Source: Methylophaga sp.
GTDB lineage: Bacteria > Pseudomonadota > Gammaproteobacteria > Nitrosococcales > Methylophagaceae
Reading direction: 5' to 3'
Length of the DNA: 64,000 bases
NCBI RefSeq assembly: GCF_030651745.1
Contig: NZ_JAUSCC010000062.1
Coordinates: 1 to 64,000, forward strand
Numbering within the stretch: position 1 is the stretch's first letter; each line of letters starts with the position of its first letter. The translations under genes and the position numbers were made by a program. Positions 46,091 to 55,731 of this stretch are shown here, piece after piece. The notes beneath the pieces were generated by a model. The model worked only from the letters and a program-made list of their open reading frames with translations. It did not search any database and was not told where the DNA came from.

Positions 46091-46165
46091 TAATAATCTG
46101 CGACCCTGCGTAATCTGCGGATAGATTTCTTTAAAACCCCTGTTCCCTCCAAGTCTGTGGTTTAT
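46091..46165 (-). repeat. Dispersed intergenic repeat, copy B, inverted relative to copy A
   Basis: On the minus strand it reads AAACCACAGACTTGGAGGGA, then ATCTATCCGCAGATTACGCA. It mirrors copy A (45198-45269) around the hypothetical gene. Confidence 0.7.
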
Positions 46166-46184
46166 TTATTAGTGAGGAATCCCA

Positions 46185-46991
46185 ATGAACAATCAACGTC
46201 GAGCCTTATATTTATCTCATGGTGGTGGCCCTATGCCGCTGCTGGGCGATGAAGGTCATGAGGAGATGGTTGGTTGTTTGAAAAATATCGCGGCAACCAT
46301 TGAAAGTCCATCGGCGATTATTGTGGTTAGTGCTCACTGGGAGCAAGCTTCCCCAACTATTACTTCGGGTGAAAATCCGTCGCTTATTTATGATTACAAC
46401 GGGTTTCCCAAAGAATCCTATGAGATTCAATATCCCTGTCCGGGGAATCCACCGTTAGCAAAGTCCATGGCTGAAGCGTTGAATGAGGCTGGCCTTGAAA
46501 CAAAACTGGATAGCAATCGGGGTTTTGATCATGGGCTTTTTGTGCCGTTAACCATCATGTATCCGGAAGCGGATATCCCCTGCGTGCAGTTGTCTTTAGT
46601 CAACAACCTGGATGCTGCGATGCATATCAAGATGGGACAGGCTCTACAAAAAATCAGTGACCCATCATTGCTGCTTATAGGTTCCGGGTTTTCATTTCAC
46701 AATATGCGGGCTTTTTTCACGCCGGAGACGGCTGAAACGAAAAACATGAATGCGTCATTTGAGGCCTGGTTACTTGAAACCTGTGGTGATCTAACGCTGA
46801 CAGAAGATGCCAGAAAACAAAGGTTGATCGATTGGCAGTCTGCCCCTTTTGCACGTTATTGCCACCCGAGAGAGGAACACCTGCTGCCGCTTCACGTCTG
46901 TTATGGATTTGCCGAGTCGGCGTGTCCACAATCTTATGAATTACAGGTGCTCAATAAAAAAGCGAGCATGTATCTGTGGACGGATCATTAG
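46185..46991 (+). CDS. DODA-type extradiol aromatic ring-opening dioxygenase family protein
   Basis: Class III extradiol dioxygenase fold (LigB-like; E. coli YgiD family), 268 residues. It has YLSHGGGPMPLL near residue 10, VVSAHWEQ near 46, RGFDHGLFVPLTIMYP near 115 and a late CHPREEHLLPLHVCYG; these histidines are the likely metal ligands. YgiD-like enzymes open dihydroxyphenylalanine-type catechols, but the natural substrate here is unknown. A GAGG ribosome-binding site precedes the ATG. It lies directly after inverted repeat copy B. Confidence 0.88.
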   Translation: MNNQRRALYLSHGGGPMPLLGDEGHEEMVGCLKNIAATIESPSAIIVVSAHWEQASPTITSGENPSLIYDYNGFPKESYEIQYPCPGNPPLAKSMAEALNEAGLETKLDSNRGFDHGLFVPLTIMYPEADIPCVQLSLVNNLDAAMHIKMGQALQKISDPSLLLIGSGFSFHNMRAFFTPETAETKNMNASFEAWLLETCGDLTLTEDARKQRLIDWQSAPFARYCHPREEHLLPLHVCYGFAESACPQSYELQVLNKKASMYLWTDH

Positions 46992-47079
46992 CAACAACAT
47001 CTGTTATTTCTCTGTGCCTTATGTTTAGCTGGTTTATCGAGACGGGTTAATCTTATTTAAATTTGGGGGCGGGAAAAAC

Positions 47080-48207
47080 ATGACCAGGAGACTTAAGGAT
47101 ACGATGAGTAGTAGCCCAAAAGGTTCAGTGAATTATTTCGGCAAACATTACAACGAGCCAGGCACTCCGCCGGGAATACTGGAAGCGGGTCAAGCGGCGG
47201 TGGCATCAACGGTAAAAGCTGATCTATTGATCTATAAGGCTGATGATTACCGTTTTGAGTCGGATGTGTCTCTCACCGAGGCGCTTGCAGCTCCTGTGGA
47301 AGGTGAAAAACGCTGGTTATCGATGCATGGCCGACCTTCACCAGAAATACTTGAGGTACTGGAAAAAGATTTTCAGTTGCATCGTCTGGCACTTGAGGAT
47401 GTGATTCATGCAGGTCAGCGGGGCAAGCTGGAGGATTATGACAGCCATCTTTTCCTGGTTTTGCAACGTCCACACTGGGTGGGACGCAAACTGGCGATTA
47501 GGCAAGTCAGTCTGTTTCTGGGCAAGGATTTCGTTATCAGCATTGACGATGCTGGCGAAGATACCTTTGCTCCGGTGCGTAAACGTCTAGAGACCAGTCC
47601 GGGTGGACGTATCCGATCTTCATCGGTGGATTACCTCTTTTATGCATTAGTCGATTTAGTCGTGGATCAGGCTTTTCCTGTGCTGGATGGTTATGCTCAG
47701 GAACTTGAGGAACTGGAACTGCAGGTGGTTTCCAACCCCAAGCAAGCCGATTTATTGGATCGATTGCATGAGTCACGCCGTGAGCTTGTTTTCCTGCGTC
47801 GCTCGTTATGGACACAACGCGATGCGATTGCTTCGTTAATGCGTGAAGACCAGAAACTTATCGGCAAAAACACCCGCTATTATCTGCGTGACTGTGCCGA
47901 CCACGCCGCACATATATTGGATATGGTGGAGAGCTACCGCGATATGAGTGTGGCGGTGATGGAGCTACTGATTTCGACTCAGAATCGCCAGCTTAACGAA
48001 GCCATGCGCATGCTAACCATGATTGCGACCATCTTCATTCCTCTGTCATTCGTCGTCGGCATTTACGGGATGAATTTTGATCCTGAAGTCAGCCCCTGGA
48101 ATATGCCAGAGCTGGGTTGGCAATATGGCTACCCGATGATACTGCTGCTGTTGCTCACCATTGGTATTGGAATGCTGACCTTATTCAAACGCAAAGGCTG
48201 GTTTTAG
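47080..48207 (+). CDS. corA: CorA family magnesium/cobalt transporter
   Basis: Pentameric Mg2+ channel of the inner membrane. The 375 residues comprise a large cytoplasmic domain with a long stalk helix (LDRLHESRRELVFLRRSLWTQRD) and two C-terminal helices. The ion-selectivity signature GMNF is in FVVGIYGMNFDPEV near residue 325, and a basic end (FKRKGWF) closes the protein. The start is taken at 47080; an ATG at 47104 (MSSSPKG) has an AAGGA closer by and could be the real one. No magnesium-responsive leader is seen in the short upstream gap. Confidence 0.94.
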   Translation: MTRRLKDTMSSSPKGSVNYFGKHYNEPGTPPGILEAGQAAVASTVKADLLIYKADDYRFESDVSLTEALAAPVEGEKRWLSMHGRPSPEILEVLEKDFQLHRLALEDVIHAGQRGKLEDYDSHLFLVLQRPHWVGRKLAIRQVSLFLGKDFVISIDDAGEDTFAPVRKRLETSPGGRIRSSSVDYLFYALVDLVVDQAFPVLDGYAQELEELELQVVSNPKQADLLDRLHESRRELVFLRRSLWTQRDAIASLMREDQKLIGKNTRYYLRDCADHAAHILDMVESYRDMSVAVMELLISTQNRQLNEAMRMLTMIATIFIPLSFVVGIYGMNFDPEVSPWNMPELGWQYGYPMILLLLLTIGIGMLTLFKRKGWF

Positions 48208-48243
48208 CAAAATAGTTTGCAAGTTTAGGTTGACCTGTTAAAT

Positions 48244-48262
48244 AGTAATAATTATCATTTGC
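48244..48262 (+). promoter_or_regulatory. Possible Fur box upstream of flavodoxin
   Basis: AGTAATAATTATCATTTGC matches the 19-base Fur consensus GATAATGATAATCATTATC at 13 positions. It lies about 30 bases before the flavodoxin start, where iron-starvation control is often found. Confidence 0.4.
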
Positions 48263-48290
48263 ATCTTTGTGTTATTCCAAGAGGTGCATC

Positions 48291-48800
48291 ATGGTTGCAA
48301 TTGTCTACGGGTCAACAACTGGTAATACCGAAGACGCTGCCAAGAAAATTCAGCAATTTTTTGGCGCTGATAAAGCAGAATTATTTGATGTGAAAGATGC
48401 CGGATTAGCGGCCATAGAATATTTCGACAAACTTATTTTTGCCTTGCCCACCTGGGACTATGGTGAAGTTCAGGCCGACTGGCAAGATGTCTGGGATGAG
48501 ATTGATACCGCCGACTTCACTAATAAAACCGTCGCTTTTGTGGGAATGGGCGATCAGTTTGCCTACGCAGAGTGGTTTTTGGATGCAATGGGTATGCTGC
48601 ACGATAAAGTGGTCGCTAAAGGCGCCAATGTGGTGGGTTACTGGCCCGCAGAAGGTTATGACTTTGAAGCATCAAAAGCGCTTACCGAAGACAAAACTTC
48701 GTTTGTAGGCCTGGCACTGGATGAAGACTGCCAGCCAGAACTCACAGCCCAACGCGTTGAACAGTGGTGCGAACAGATTAAACCGGCATTTTTATCGTAG
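48291..48800 (+). CDS. Flavodoxin
   Basis: Small FMN electron carrier of 169 residues, the long-chain type. The phosphate-binding loop IVYGSTTGNTEDAA lies at the N-terminus. The FMN loops FALPTWDYGEVQADW and GMGDQFAYAEWFLDAMG (with the usual aromatic residues) and the AEGYDFEASKAL segment follow. It replaces ferredoxin under iron limitation in many bacteria. The ATG at 48291 has GAGGTG seven bases before it and is preferred to the upstream start. A possible Fur box lies in the leader. Confidence 0.94.
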   Translation: MVAIVYGSTTGNTEDAAKKIQQFFGADKAELFDVKDAGLAAIEYFDKLIFALPTWDYGEVQADWQDVWDEIDTADFTNKTVAFVGMGDQFAYAEWFLDAMGMLHDKVVAKGANVVGYWPAEGYDFEASKALTEDKTSFVGLALDEDCQPELTAQRVEQWCEQIKPAFLS

Positions 48801-48886
48801 TAGGTTGGGTTGAGCTTGCGAAACCCAACATTTTCAGCCTGTATTTCCGAGATTTGTTGGGTTTCATTGTATTCAACCCAACCTAC
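48800..48886. repeat. Palindromic intergenic element with nested inverted repeats
   Basis: The outer arms GTAGGTTGGGTTGA (48800-48813) and TCAACCCAACCTAC (48873-48886) are perfectly complementary. The inner arms GAAACCCAAC (48820-48829) and GTTGGGTTTC (48856-48865) are too. It begins at the flavodoxin stop codon and lies between convergent genes. Degenerate copies occur at 45274-45300 and 46041-46080. It looks like a non-autonomous MITE- or REP-like element and could also terminate transcription. Confidence 0.75.
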
Positions 48887-48920
48887 CAAAAGCCCCTAAT
48901 TGCCAACGGATAAATTTCTT

Positions 48921-50366
48921 TTATCTATCCTGATGGATCTTATTGACAATGGCCGTGGTGGAGCAGTTTTCAGTTAAGCCCATGACTCTGACTTCACCGC
49001 CGTAGCCTTCAACGATTTCCCAGCCCACTACGCCTTTTTTATCGTAGTCGCCGCCTTTAACGAGGATATCCGGCTGAATCTCTCTGAGCAGGGCTTCTGG
49101 AGTATCGCCTTCAAAGACAGTGACCCAATCCACATCGGCCAAACCTGCCAACACGATCTGACGGCGATCCGCTGTGTTAATCGGACGGCCTTTGCCTTTG
49201 AGTTTGGTGACGGATTCATCGGAGTTGATGGCAACAATCAATCTGTCGCCCTGAGCGCGCGCCTGATGCAGATAGCTGACATGACCAGCATGCAGAATAT
49301 CGAAGCAGCCATTGGTAAAGACGATTTTCTCACCACGTTTTTTGGCTTGATCAACGGCGATTTTCAGTTGTTCAACGGTGACGGCACCGGCAAACGAATG
49401 GTCACTTTGATGAGTACCTTGATGACGTTGGTATTCGGCAAACAGTTCCGGTTCACTGACTGTGGATGTGCCCAATTTACTGACCACGATACTGGCCGCC
49501 ACATTGGCTAAGGTCACAGCTTGTTGTAATGATTGGCCGGCTGCCAGTGCCGCCGCCAGAGTAGCAATAACGGTGTCCCCTGCTCCGGTGACATCGGCGA
49601 CTTCTTTGGCAATGGCGGGTAAATGAAACTCGGTATTGTCGTTGGTAATCAGCGACATACCTTGTTCACTACGGGTGATTAATACGGCCTTGATGTCATA
49701 GTCGGCAATCAGATTTTTGGCTTTGGCGATTAAATCCGCTTCGGACTGAATTTCACCGGCCACCGCTTCAAACTCGGTGAGGTTTGGCGTGATTAAATCC
49801 GCGCCACGGTATTTACTGAAATCATTACCTTTAGGATCAACCAATACGGTCATCTGGTTAGATTTGGCCAGCGCAATCCAATGCTGTGGATCGTGCAGCG
49901 TGCCTTTGTCGTAATCTGAGAGGATCATCACCCCGCCACTCGCCAGCAATGGCGCGACTTTATCGCTCATGCCTTCACCGCTTTCCACAGTGAAACGGCT
50001 TTCAAAATCCATACGTAACAATTGCTGATGGGCGCTGATAATGCGTGATTTGATGATGGTCGGATGTTGAGTGGTTTGATGAAATGCACAGTGAATGCTG
50101 ACAGAGCTTAATCGCTGTATTAATACCTGAGCCGCTTCATCCTGACCGGTAATGCCTGACAAACTGCATTTGGCACCCAGCGAAGCAATATTCATTGCAA
50201 CATTGGCGGCACCACCCGGAATATCTTCCAGTCGTTCAATATTAACCACCGGCACCGGCGCTTCGGGTGAGATGCGTTTGGTTTTACCGAAATAAAAGCG
50301 ATCCAGCATCAAATCGCCAATGACAACAACATTGGCCTGCCGAAAATCCGGGAATGCATTTTTCAT
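48921..50366 (-). CDS. hldE: Bifunctional heptose 7-phosphate kinase / heptose 1-phosphate adenylyltransferase
   Basis: Catalyses the second and fourth steps of ADP-heptose synthesis. The 481 residues have an N-terminal ribokinase-type domain (VVIGDLMLDRFYFGKTKRISPEAPVPV, GGAANVAMN, and DVTGAGDTVIATLA near 260) and a C-terminal cytidylyltransferase-like domain beginning near 340 with VFTNGCFDILHAGHVSYL. The genes for GmhB and HldD are not in the window. waaC lies 30 bases upstream in the same direction, so the two probably form an operon. Confidence 0.97.
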   Translation of the reverse strand: MKNAFPDFRQANVVVIGDLMLDRFYFGKTKRISPEAPVPVVNIERLEDIPGGAANVAMNIASLGAKCSLSGITGQDEAAQVLIQRLSSVSIHCAFHQTTQHPTIIKSRIISAHQQLLRMDFESRFTVESGEGMSDKVAPLLASGGVMILSDYDKGTLHDPQHWIALAKSNQMTVLVDPKGNDFSKYRGADLITPNLTEFEAVAGEIQSEADLIAKAKNLIADYDIKAVLITRSEQGMSLITNDNTEFHLPAIAKEVADVTGAGDTVIATLAAALAAGQSLQQAVTLANVAASIVVSKLGTSTVSEPELFAEYQRHQGTHQSDHSFAGAVTVEQLKIAVDQAKKRGEKIVFTNGCFDILHAGHVSYLHQARAQGDRLIVAINSDESVTKLKGKGRPINTADRRQIVLAGLADVDWVTVFEGDTPEALLREIQPDILVKGGDYDKKGVVGWEIVEGYGGEVRVMGLTENCSTTAIVNKIHQDR

Positions 50367-50396
50367 AACGTTTGATTTATTGATTAGGGAAAGCGG

Positions 50397-51434
50397 TTAT
50401 TGTGCGGCTAAAAGCGGTTGCAGTCCATGCCAAACCATTTCCGGTGTCAGCTCGGTCATACACACGGGTTCACCATTGCGTGAAGCTGGCAGCGGGCATT
50501 TACGTTTATAACAGGGCGCGCAGTTAAACTCGCTGACCAGATGCTTTTGATGTTTGCCATAGGTGCCAATCAGCACCGTATCAGTCGCACCATATAAGGT
50601 TAATGTTGGTGTTCCGGCGACTGCGGCAAGATGTGCCAGTCCGGTATCACTGCAAACGGCACCTGCCGCGCGATGCATGATGGCGGCAATTTCATTCAAC
50701 CCTAAACGCGGCAAGGCAAAAGCCATATCATCGACTGAGGCGATCTGCTGGGCGCGTAGATATTCTTCGTTATTGCCGCAAGGCAACAGCACCGCATAGC
50801 CTTCGGCTCGCGCCTGAAATACCAATTGCTGCCAGAAGTTGATGGGCCAGAGCTTGGTCAGCCAACTGGCATTATGCACAAACATCAAATAGCGTTCTGG
50901 TAAGGCAAAATCGAGTTCTGGTAATGGATATTTACTGAAATTCGCGGCGTATTTGGCAGGTGTTTTGGGCAGCGGATAACCCAAAGCCTGGGACAAGATT
51001 TGTCGCATGCGATCTACGGCATGCTGCTGCGGATTAACGCTGATCGGATATTGATAGGCCAGATGGGCCGGGCGTTCACGACAGGATTCCTTATCCAGGC
51101 CATACACCGGTCCGCGGCGTAATTTACTGACCAGCGCACTTTTCAGATTATTCTGCATATCCACGACAGCATCATAATCATCCAGATTCAGTTCACGATA
51201 AAACTGCCGTAATTCACCACCTGTCAGCGTTTGCCATGCGGATTTTTTCCAGCGACGATGTGAGGTGGTGATGACTTTACGGACATTGGGATGCCACTTG
51301 GGCACTTCGGCAAACGCTTCATCGACTACCCAGTCAAATTCAATACCCGGAAAGGCTTTGGCCGCATCGGTTAATGCCGGTAGCGCATGCATTAAATCGC
51401 CCATGGAAGTGAGCTTGATGATTAACACTTTCAT
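50397..51434 (-). CDS. waaC: ADP-heptose:LPS heptosyltransferase I
   Basis: GT9 enzyme that adds the first heptose to Kdo2-lipid A. The 345 residues open with KVLIIKLTSMGDLMHALPALTDA, which is typical of WaaC, then DVVDEAF-like DWVVDEAFAEVP, DMQNNLKSALVSKL, and the C-terminal AVCSDTGLAHLAAVAGTPTLTLYGATD donor site. hldE follows it, so production and transfer of heptose are linked. It lies 28 bases from thrB upstream in the same orientation. Confidence 0.95.
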   Translation of the reverse strand: MKVLIIKLTSMGDLMHALPALTDAAKAFPGIEFDWVVDEAFAEVPKWHPNVRKVITTSHRRWKKSAWQTLTGGELRQFYRELNLDDYDAVVDMQNNLKSALVSKLRRGPVYGLDKESCRERPAHLAYQYPISVNPQQHAVDRMRQILSQALGYPLPKTPAKYAANFSKYPLPELDFALPERYLMFVHNASWLTKLWPINFWQQLVFQARAEGYAVLLPCGNNEEYLRAQQIASVDDMAFALPRLGLNEIAAIMHRAAGAVCSDTGLAHLAAVAGTPTLTLYGATDTVLIGTYGKHQKHLVSEFNCAPCYKRKCPLPASRNGEPVCMTELTPEMVWHGLQPLLAAQ

Positions 51435-51462
51435 AAACGGAAAAACGCCTGATGGAATAACA

Positions 51463-52419
51463 TCAAGCGTTTAGCAAAGTATTTAAAGACAGTGGGTTGT
51501 GGCGATGCTGTTGCAGAATTTTCAGAAACGCATCGGGATTTTTAATCTGTGTCATTTCGCCTTCACGCGGGAACAGCTGATCCTGCAACCGTGATAACCA
51601 GAAGCGTAAAGCTGCTGCACGGCAAACCAGATTCCAGTTGGACTGTTCGGCCTCGTTTAATTGACGGCGTTGCAGATAGGCATTCATCAAACGCTGATAG
51701 CGTTCGTTATCAATCAGGCCATTTTCGTTAACGCACCAGTCATTAACAGCAACGGCCAGGTCGTAAATCAGAAACTCATCGCAGGCAAAGTAAAAATCAA
51801 TAATGCCTTGCAGTTGGTCGTCCACAAACAAGGCGTTATCACGGAATAAATCCGAATGAGTAACGCCCCATGGTAATTCCAGATCACTGTAATGTTGTTG
51901 AAAATCCAGCTCGGCCTTGAGCATGTCTGCCTGCTCTGCAGACATATGCGGCAACAGGGTTTCAGCCATCGATTGACGCCAGTCTGCACCGCGTTGTGTT
52001 GCCCGGCGATGTTTAAATTTCTCTCCCACCAGATGCATTTGCGCCAGCATATCGCCAATCGCTTCGCATTGTCCCAGTGTCGCAATGTCATCCACTGTAT
52101 GTCCTGCCAAACGCATAACTAACGCTGCCGGACGGCCACATAAGGATTTCAGGTAATTACCCTGCTTGTCTTCAGCAGGATGGGCGGAAGGAATGCCATG
52201 CTTGAAGAAAAACGTCATGACTTCAAGAAAATAATCCAATTCGGCAAATTCATGCTGCTCAAACAGGGTAAGCACAAATTCGCCCTGATCGGTGGTCACA
52301 AAATAATTGGTGTTTTCGATTCCGGCAGATATGCCCTGGTAATCAATCAGATTACCAACCGCATACTCGCCGATGAACGCAATTAATTCATCGCGCCCGA
52401 CTTCGGTATAAACAGACAT
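51463..52419 (-). CDS. thrB: Homoserine kinase (ThrB type II, choline-kinase-like fold)
   Basis: Phosphorylates L-homoserine in threonine synthesis. It belongs to the APH/choline-kinase-like form found in pseudomonads and relatives rather than the GHMP kinase of E. coli. The 318 residues include YQGISAGIENTNYFVTT, the catalytic GVTHSDLFRDNALF near 190 and the metal-binding GIIDFYFACDEFLIYDLA. It is followed by waaC and hldE and preceded by DUF2782 and divergent polA, as in other gammaproteobacteria. Confidence 0.94.
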   Translation of the reverse strand: MSVYTEVGRDELIAFIGEYAVGNLIDYQGISAGIENTNYFVTTDQGEFVLTLFEQHEFAELDYFLEVMTFFFKHGIPSAHPAEDKQGNYLKSLCGRPAALVMRLAGHTVDDIATLGQCEAIGDMLAQMHLVGEKFKHRRATQRGADWRQSMAETLLPHMSAEQADMLKAELDFQQHYSDLELPWGVTHSDLFRDNALFVDDQLQGIIDFYFACDEFLIYDLAVAVNDWCVNENGLIDNERYQRLMNAYLQRRQLNEAEQSNWNLVCRAAALRFWLSRLQDQLFPREGEMTQIKNPDAFLKILQQHRHNPLSLNTLLNA

Positions 52420-52446
52420 GAAAATCTCAGTTAGCGGGAGTGTTTG

Positions 52447-52776
52447 TTACCATTGAAACAGGATCCAGTTCGGCACTTCCGGATTGGCAAGGTTATGCTT
52501 TTTGGTTTCCAGTGAACCATCACCATCGGTATCCATCAGGTAATACGCTGGGCCGATATCAGGAGTAATTTTGATCATGTAAAGCTGACCGTTGACGCGG
52601 TATTCTTCGATGGTGCGATCTTCTTGCTGAATGATGGTAATTTCAGGCTCGATGCTTTCGCCATCCTGCAACGGTGGTGGAATTACTGGAGGTGCAGTCA
52701 AGTCTGGACCGGCAGCCCAAGCACTTGCTGTGATCATCACGCTGATTGCGCATACAATGGCGAACGGTTTAAACAT
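52447..52776 (-). CDS. DUF2782 family periplasmic protein
   Basis: A 109-residue protein with a Sec signal peptide (MFKPFAIVCAISVMITASAWA) and a short soluble domain (EPEITIIQQEDRTIEEYRVNGQLYMIKITPDIGPAYYL), a clear match to DUF2782. Function unknown. The cleavage site is probably after AWA. It lies between thrB and polA, the usual position for this family in gammaproteobacteria, and reads in the thrB direction. Confidence 0.88.
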   Translation of the reverse strand: MFKPFAIVCAISVMITASAWAAGPDLTAPPVIPPPLQDGESIEPEITIIQQEDRTIEEYRVNGQLYMIKITPDIGPAYYLMDTDGDGSLETKKHNLANPEVPNWILFQW

Positions 52777-52869
52777 GACTTTAGCTCCACTAAATTTCCG
52801 ATAAAGATAGCATTTCCGCTACGATGATAAAAGCAATCTGTTTGCCACTTTTTTCAGGCCTTGTGAACT

Positions 52870-55590
52870 ATGACTCAAACTGCACCACTTATACTCGTTG
52901 ATGGCTCTTCTTATTTGTATCGCGCTTATCATGCGATGCCGCCATTGACCAACAGCGACGGTGAATCCACCGGCACCATTTATGGTGTTATCAATATGCT
53001 GCGTAAATTGATCCGCGATTATCAACCGGAACATATGGCCGTGGTGTTTGATGCCAAAGGCAAGACTTTCCGAAATGATCTGTATGCCGAATACAAAGCA
53101 ACACGCCCGCCAATGCCGGATGATTTGCGCGAACAAATCGCGCCTATTCACGAAATCGTTAAAGCCATGGGCTTGCCATTGTTGTGTATTGATAATGTTG
53201 AAGCCGACGATGTGATTGGCACACTGGCAAAACAGGCCACCGCAGCCGGTATTGAAACCGTTATTTCCACCGGCGACAAAGATATGGCACAACTGGTCAG
53301 CGAGCACGTGACGCTGGTCAACACCATGAACAATACTAAAACCGATATCGCCGCAGTGCAGGAAAAATTTGGCCTGACACCGCAGCAAATTGTCGATTAT
53401 CTGGCGCTGATGGGTGACAAGGTGGATAACATCCCTGGTGTTGACAGTGTTGGCCCGAAAACCGCGACCAAACTGCTACAACAATACGGCACATTGCAGG
53501 GCGTTATCGAACATGCCGATGAAGTCAAAGGCAAGCTGGGCGAGAAGTTACGTGCGGCAGTCGATGATTTACCACTGTCTTATCTGCTAGCCACTATCAA
53601 AATGGATGTCGAGCTGGATTTCACGCCTGAAACATTGGATATGCAACCAGCTGACAACACAAAACTGGCAGAGCTGTATCGTCGTTATGAGTTCAAAAGC
53701 TGGCTTCAGGAATTAAACTCTGCACCAGTAACTGCAACTGCGTCGCCAACAAAAACCGATGAGCCCGCGACAACAACAGAAACTCATTACGAAACCATTC
53801 TGACCCAACAGCAGCTCGATAACTGGTTGGATAGACTCAAAAAAGCCGATTTATTTGCTTTTGATACCGAAACCACCAGCCTCAATTATCTACAGGCACG
53901 AATTGTCGGGATGTCATTTGCGATTAAGGCTGGCGAAGCAGCCTATCTGCCATTGGCACATGATTATCCGGGAGCGCCCGAACAGCTGGATTTTGATGCC
54001 ACACTGGCTTTGATTAAACCTTTGCTGGAAGATCCAAAAGCACTGAAAGTTGGCCAGAATCTGAAATATGATCGGCATATTCTGCTCAACCATGGCATTG
54101 ATTTGCAGGGCATTGCCCATGACACCATGTTGCAATCCTATGTGCTCGACAGCACCGCCACCCGCCATGATATGGATTCTCTGGCAGAAAAATATCTGAA
54201 CCGCAGCACCATTCATTTTGAAGACATCGCCGGTAAAGGCAAAAAACAACTGACGTTTAATGAAATCGGTCTGGAAGAAGCCGCGCCGTATGCCTGTGAA
54301 GATGCCGATATCACCTTGCAACTGCATCACATCCTGTGGCCCAAAGTGCAGGCGATTCCGTCCTTGGAAAAAGTGTATCGTGAACTGGAAATGCCGTTGC
54401 TGCCGGTGCTGAACACACTGGAACGTAATGGCGTGCATATCGATATTTTTATGCTGCAGCAACAAAGCGATCAGCTGGCGCTAGATATTGATCGGCTGGA
54501 AAAAGAGGCCCATGTTTCGGCTGGCATGAAATTCAATTTAGGCTCACCAAAGCAATTACAGGAAATTCTCTACGATCAACAGCAATTGCCAGTTCGTAAG
54601 AAAACTCCGAAAGGTCAGCCATCTACCGCTGAAAATGTGTTGCAGGAACTGGCTGATGACGGTTATGAACTGCCGCAAATCATTATGAATTACCGCAGTT
54701 TAAGTAAGCTGAAGTCCACTTACACCGACAAACTGCCACAACAGGTCAATCAACAGACTGGCCGTGTACACACTTCTTATCATCAGGCCGTCACCGCCAC
54801 CGGACGATTATCGTCTTCCGATCCGAATTTACAGAATATTCCGATCCGTACCGAAACTGGCCGTAAAATCCGTGAAGCATTTGTGGCTGGCAAAGGTGCC
54901 AAGATTCTCGCAGCCGATTACTCGCAAATCGAACTGCGCATCATGGCGCATTTATCCGGCGATAAAAGCCTATTGACCGCCTTTGCTGAAGGCGAAGATA
55001 TTCACCGCCATACTGCCGCCGAGATCTTTGGTGTTGCTGCCGAAAATGTCACCGGCGATCAACGCCGCAGTGCCAAAGCCATCAACTTTGGTCTGATCTA
55101 CGGCATGTCAGCCCATGGTTTATCCAAGCAACTCGGCATCGAACGTCATCAGGCCGCCAAATATATGGACACCTATTTCGAACGCTATCCCGGTGTCAGA
55201 AATTACATGGATAACACCCGTGAGCAGGCCAAAAAAGATGGTTACGTCGAAACCATTTTCGGCCGCCGTTTATATCTGCCGGAAATTAACTCCAGCAATG
55301 GCCTGCGCCGCCAATACGCCGAACGCACCGCGATTAACGCTCCGATGCAAGGCAGCGCGGCAGATATTATCAAACGCGCAATGATCTCCATTCATGACTG
55401 GCTGCTCAAAGCCGACACTGGCATCCGCATGATCATGCAAGTACACGATGAATTGGTGTTTGAAGTACCCGATGATCAACTTGAGCTGGCCAAGAAAGAA
55501 ATTGAACAGTTCATGATCAAAGCTGCTGAACTCAAGGTGCCGTTAGAGGTAGGGATTGGGGTTGGGGATAATTGGGAACAGGCGCATTAA
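52870..55590 (+). CDS. polA: DNA polymerase I
   Basis: Fills gaps and removes RNA primers in replication and repair. The 906 residues have three domains. The 5'-3' exonuclease comes first (1-~290; [27 protein letters not shown]). A 3'-5' proofreading domain follows (~300-510) with [12 protein letters not shown] and NLKYDRHIL, so the DxE metal residues are kept. The polymerase lies at ~520-906, with [29 protein letters not shown] and the late [11 protein letters not shown]. It is divergent from DUF2782. Confidence 0.98.
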   Translation: MTQTAPLILVDGSSYLYRAYHAMPPLTNSDGESTGTIYGVINMLRKLIRDYQPEHMAVVFDAKGKTFRNDLYAEYKATRPPMPDDLREQIAPIHEIVKAMGLPLLCIDNVEADDVIGTLAKQATAAGIETVISTGDKDMAQLVSEHVTLVNTMNNTKTDIAAVQEKFGLTPQQIVDYLALMGDKVDNIPGVDSVGPKTATKLLQQYGTLQGVIEHADEVKGKLGEKLRAAVDDLPLSYLLATIKMDVELDFTPETLDMQPADNTKLAELYRRYEFKSWLQELNSAPVTATASPTKTDEPATTTETHYETILTQQQLDNWLDRLKKADLFAFDTETTSLNYLQARIVGMSFAIKAGEAAYLPLAHDYPGAPEQLDFDATLALIKPLLEDPKALKVGQNLKYDRHILLNHGIDLQGIAHDTMLQSYVLDSTATRHDMDSLAEKYLNRSTIHFEDIAGKGKKQLTFNEIGLEEAAPYACEDADITLQLHHILWPKVQAIPSLEKVYRELEMPLLPVLNTLERNGVHIDIFMLQQQSDQLALDIDRLEKEAHVSAGMKFNLGSPKQLQEILYDQQQLPVRKKTPKGQPSTAENVLQELADDGYELPQIIMNYRSLSKLKSTYTDKLPQQVNQQTGRVHTSYHQAVTATGRLSSSDPNLQNIPIRTETGRKIREAFVAGKGAKILAADYSQIELRIMAHLSGDKSLLTAFAEGEDIHRHTAAEIFGVAAENVTGDQRRSAKAINFGLIYGMSAHGLSKQLGIERHQAAKYMDTYFERYPGVRNYMDNTREQAKKDGYVETIFGRRLYLPEINSSNGLRRQYAERTAINAPMQGSAADIIKRAMISIHDWLLKADTGIRMIMQVHDELVFEVPDDQLELAKKEIEQFMIKAAELKVPLEVGIGVGDNWEQAH

Positions 55591-55596
55591 TTGATT

Positions 55597-55680
55597 AATT
55601 AACCACATAGACACTGAAGGCGCGGAGCTTTAAAAGCGATTTATCCGCAGATTACGCAGATGGACGCAGATTTTTAGATA
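55597..55680 (+). repeat. Dispersed intergenic repeat, copy C
   Basis: Starts TTAACCACATAGACACTGAA seven bases after the polA stop and contains ATTTATCCGCAGATTACGCA and GATGGACGCAGATTTTTAGA. Same family as copies A and B. From 55681 to 55731 I see nothing that can be named. Confidence 0.75.
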
Positions 55681-55731
55681 GAAATTAAGAAGGGATTTAG
55701 AAAAGGGCACAGATCCCAAAGGCTTCCCTTG

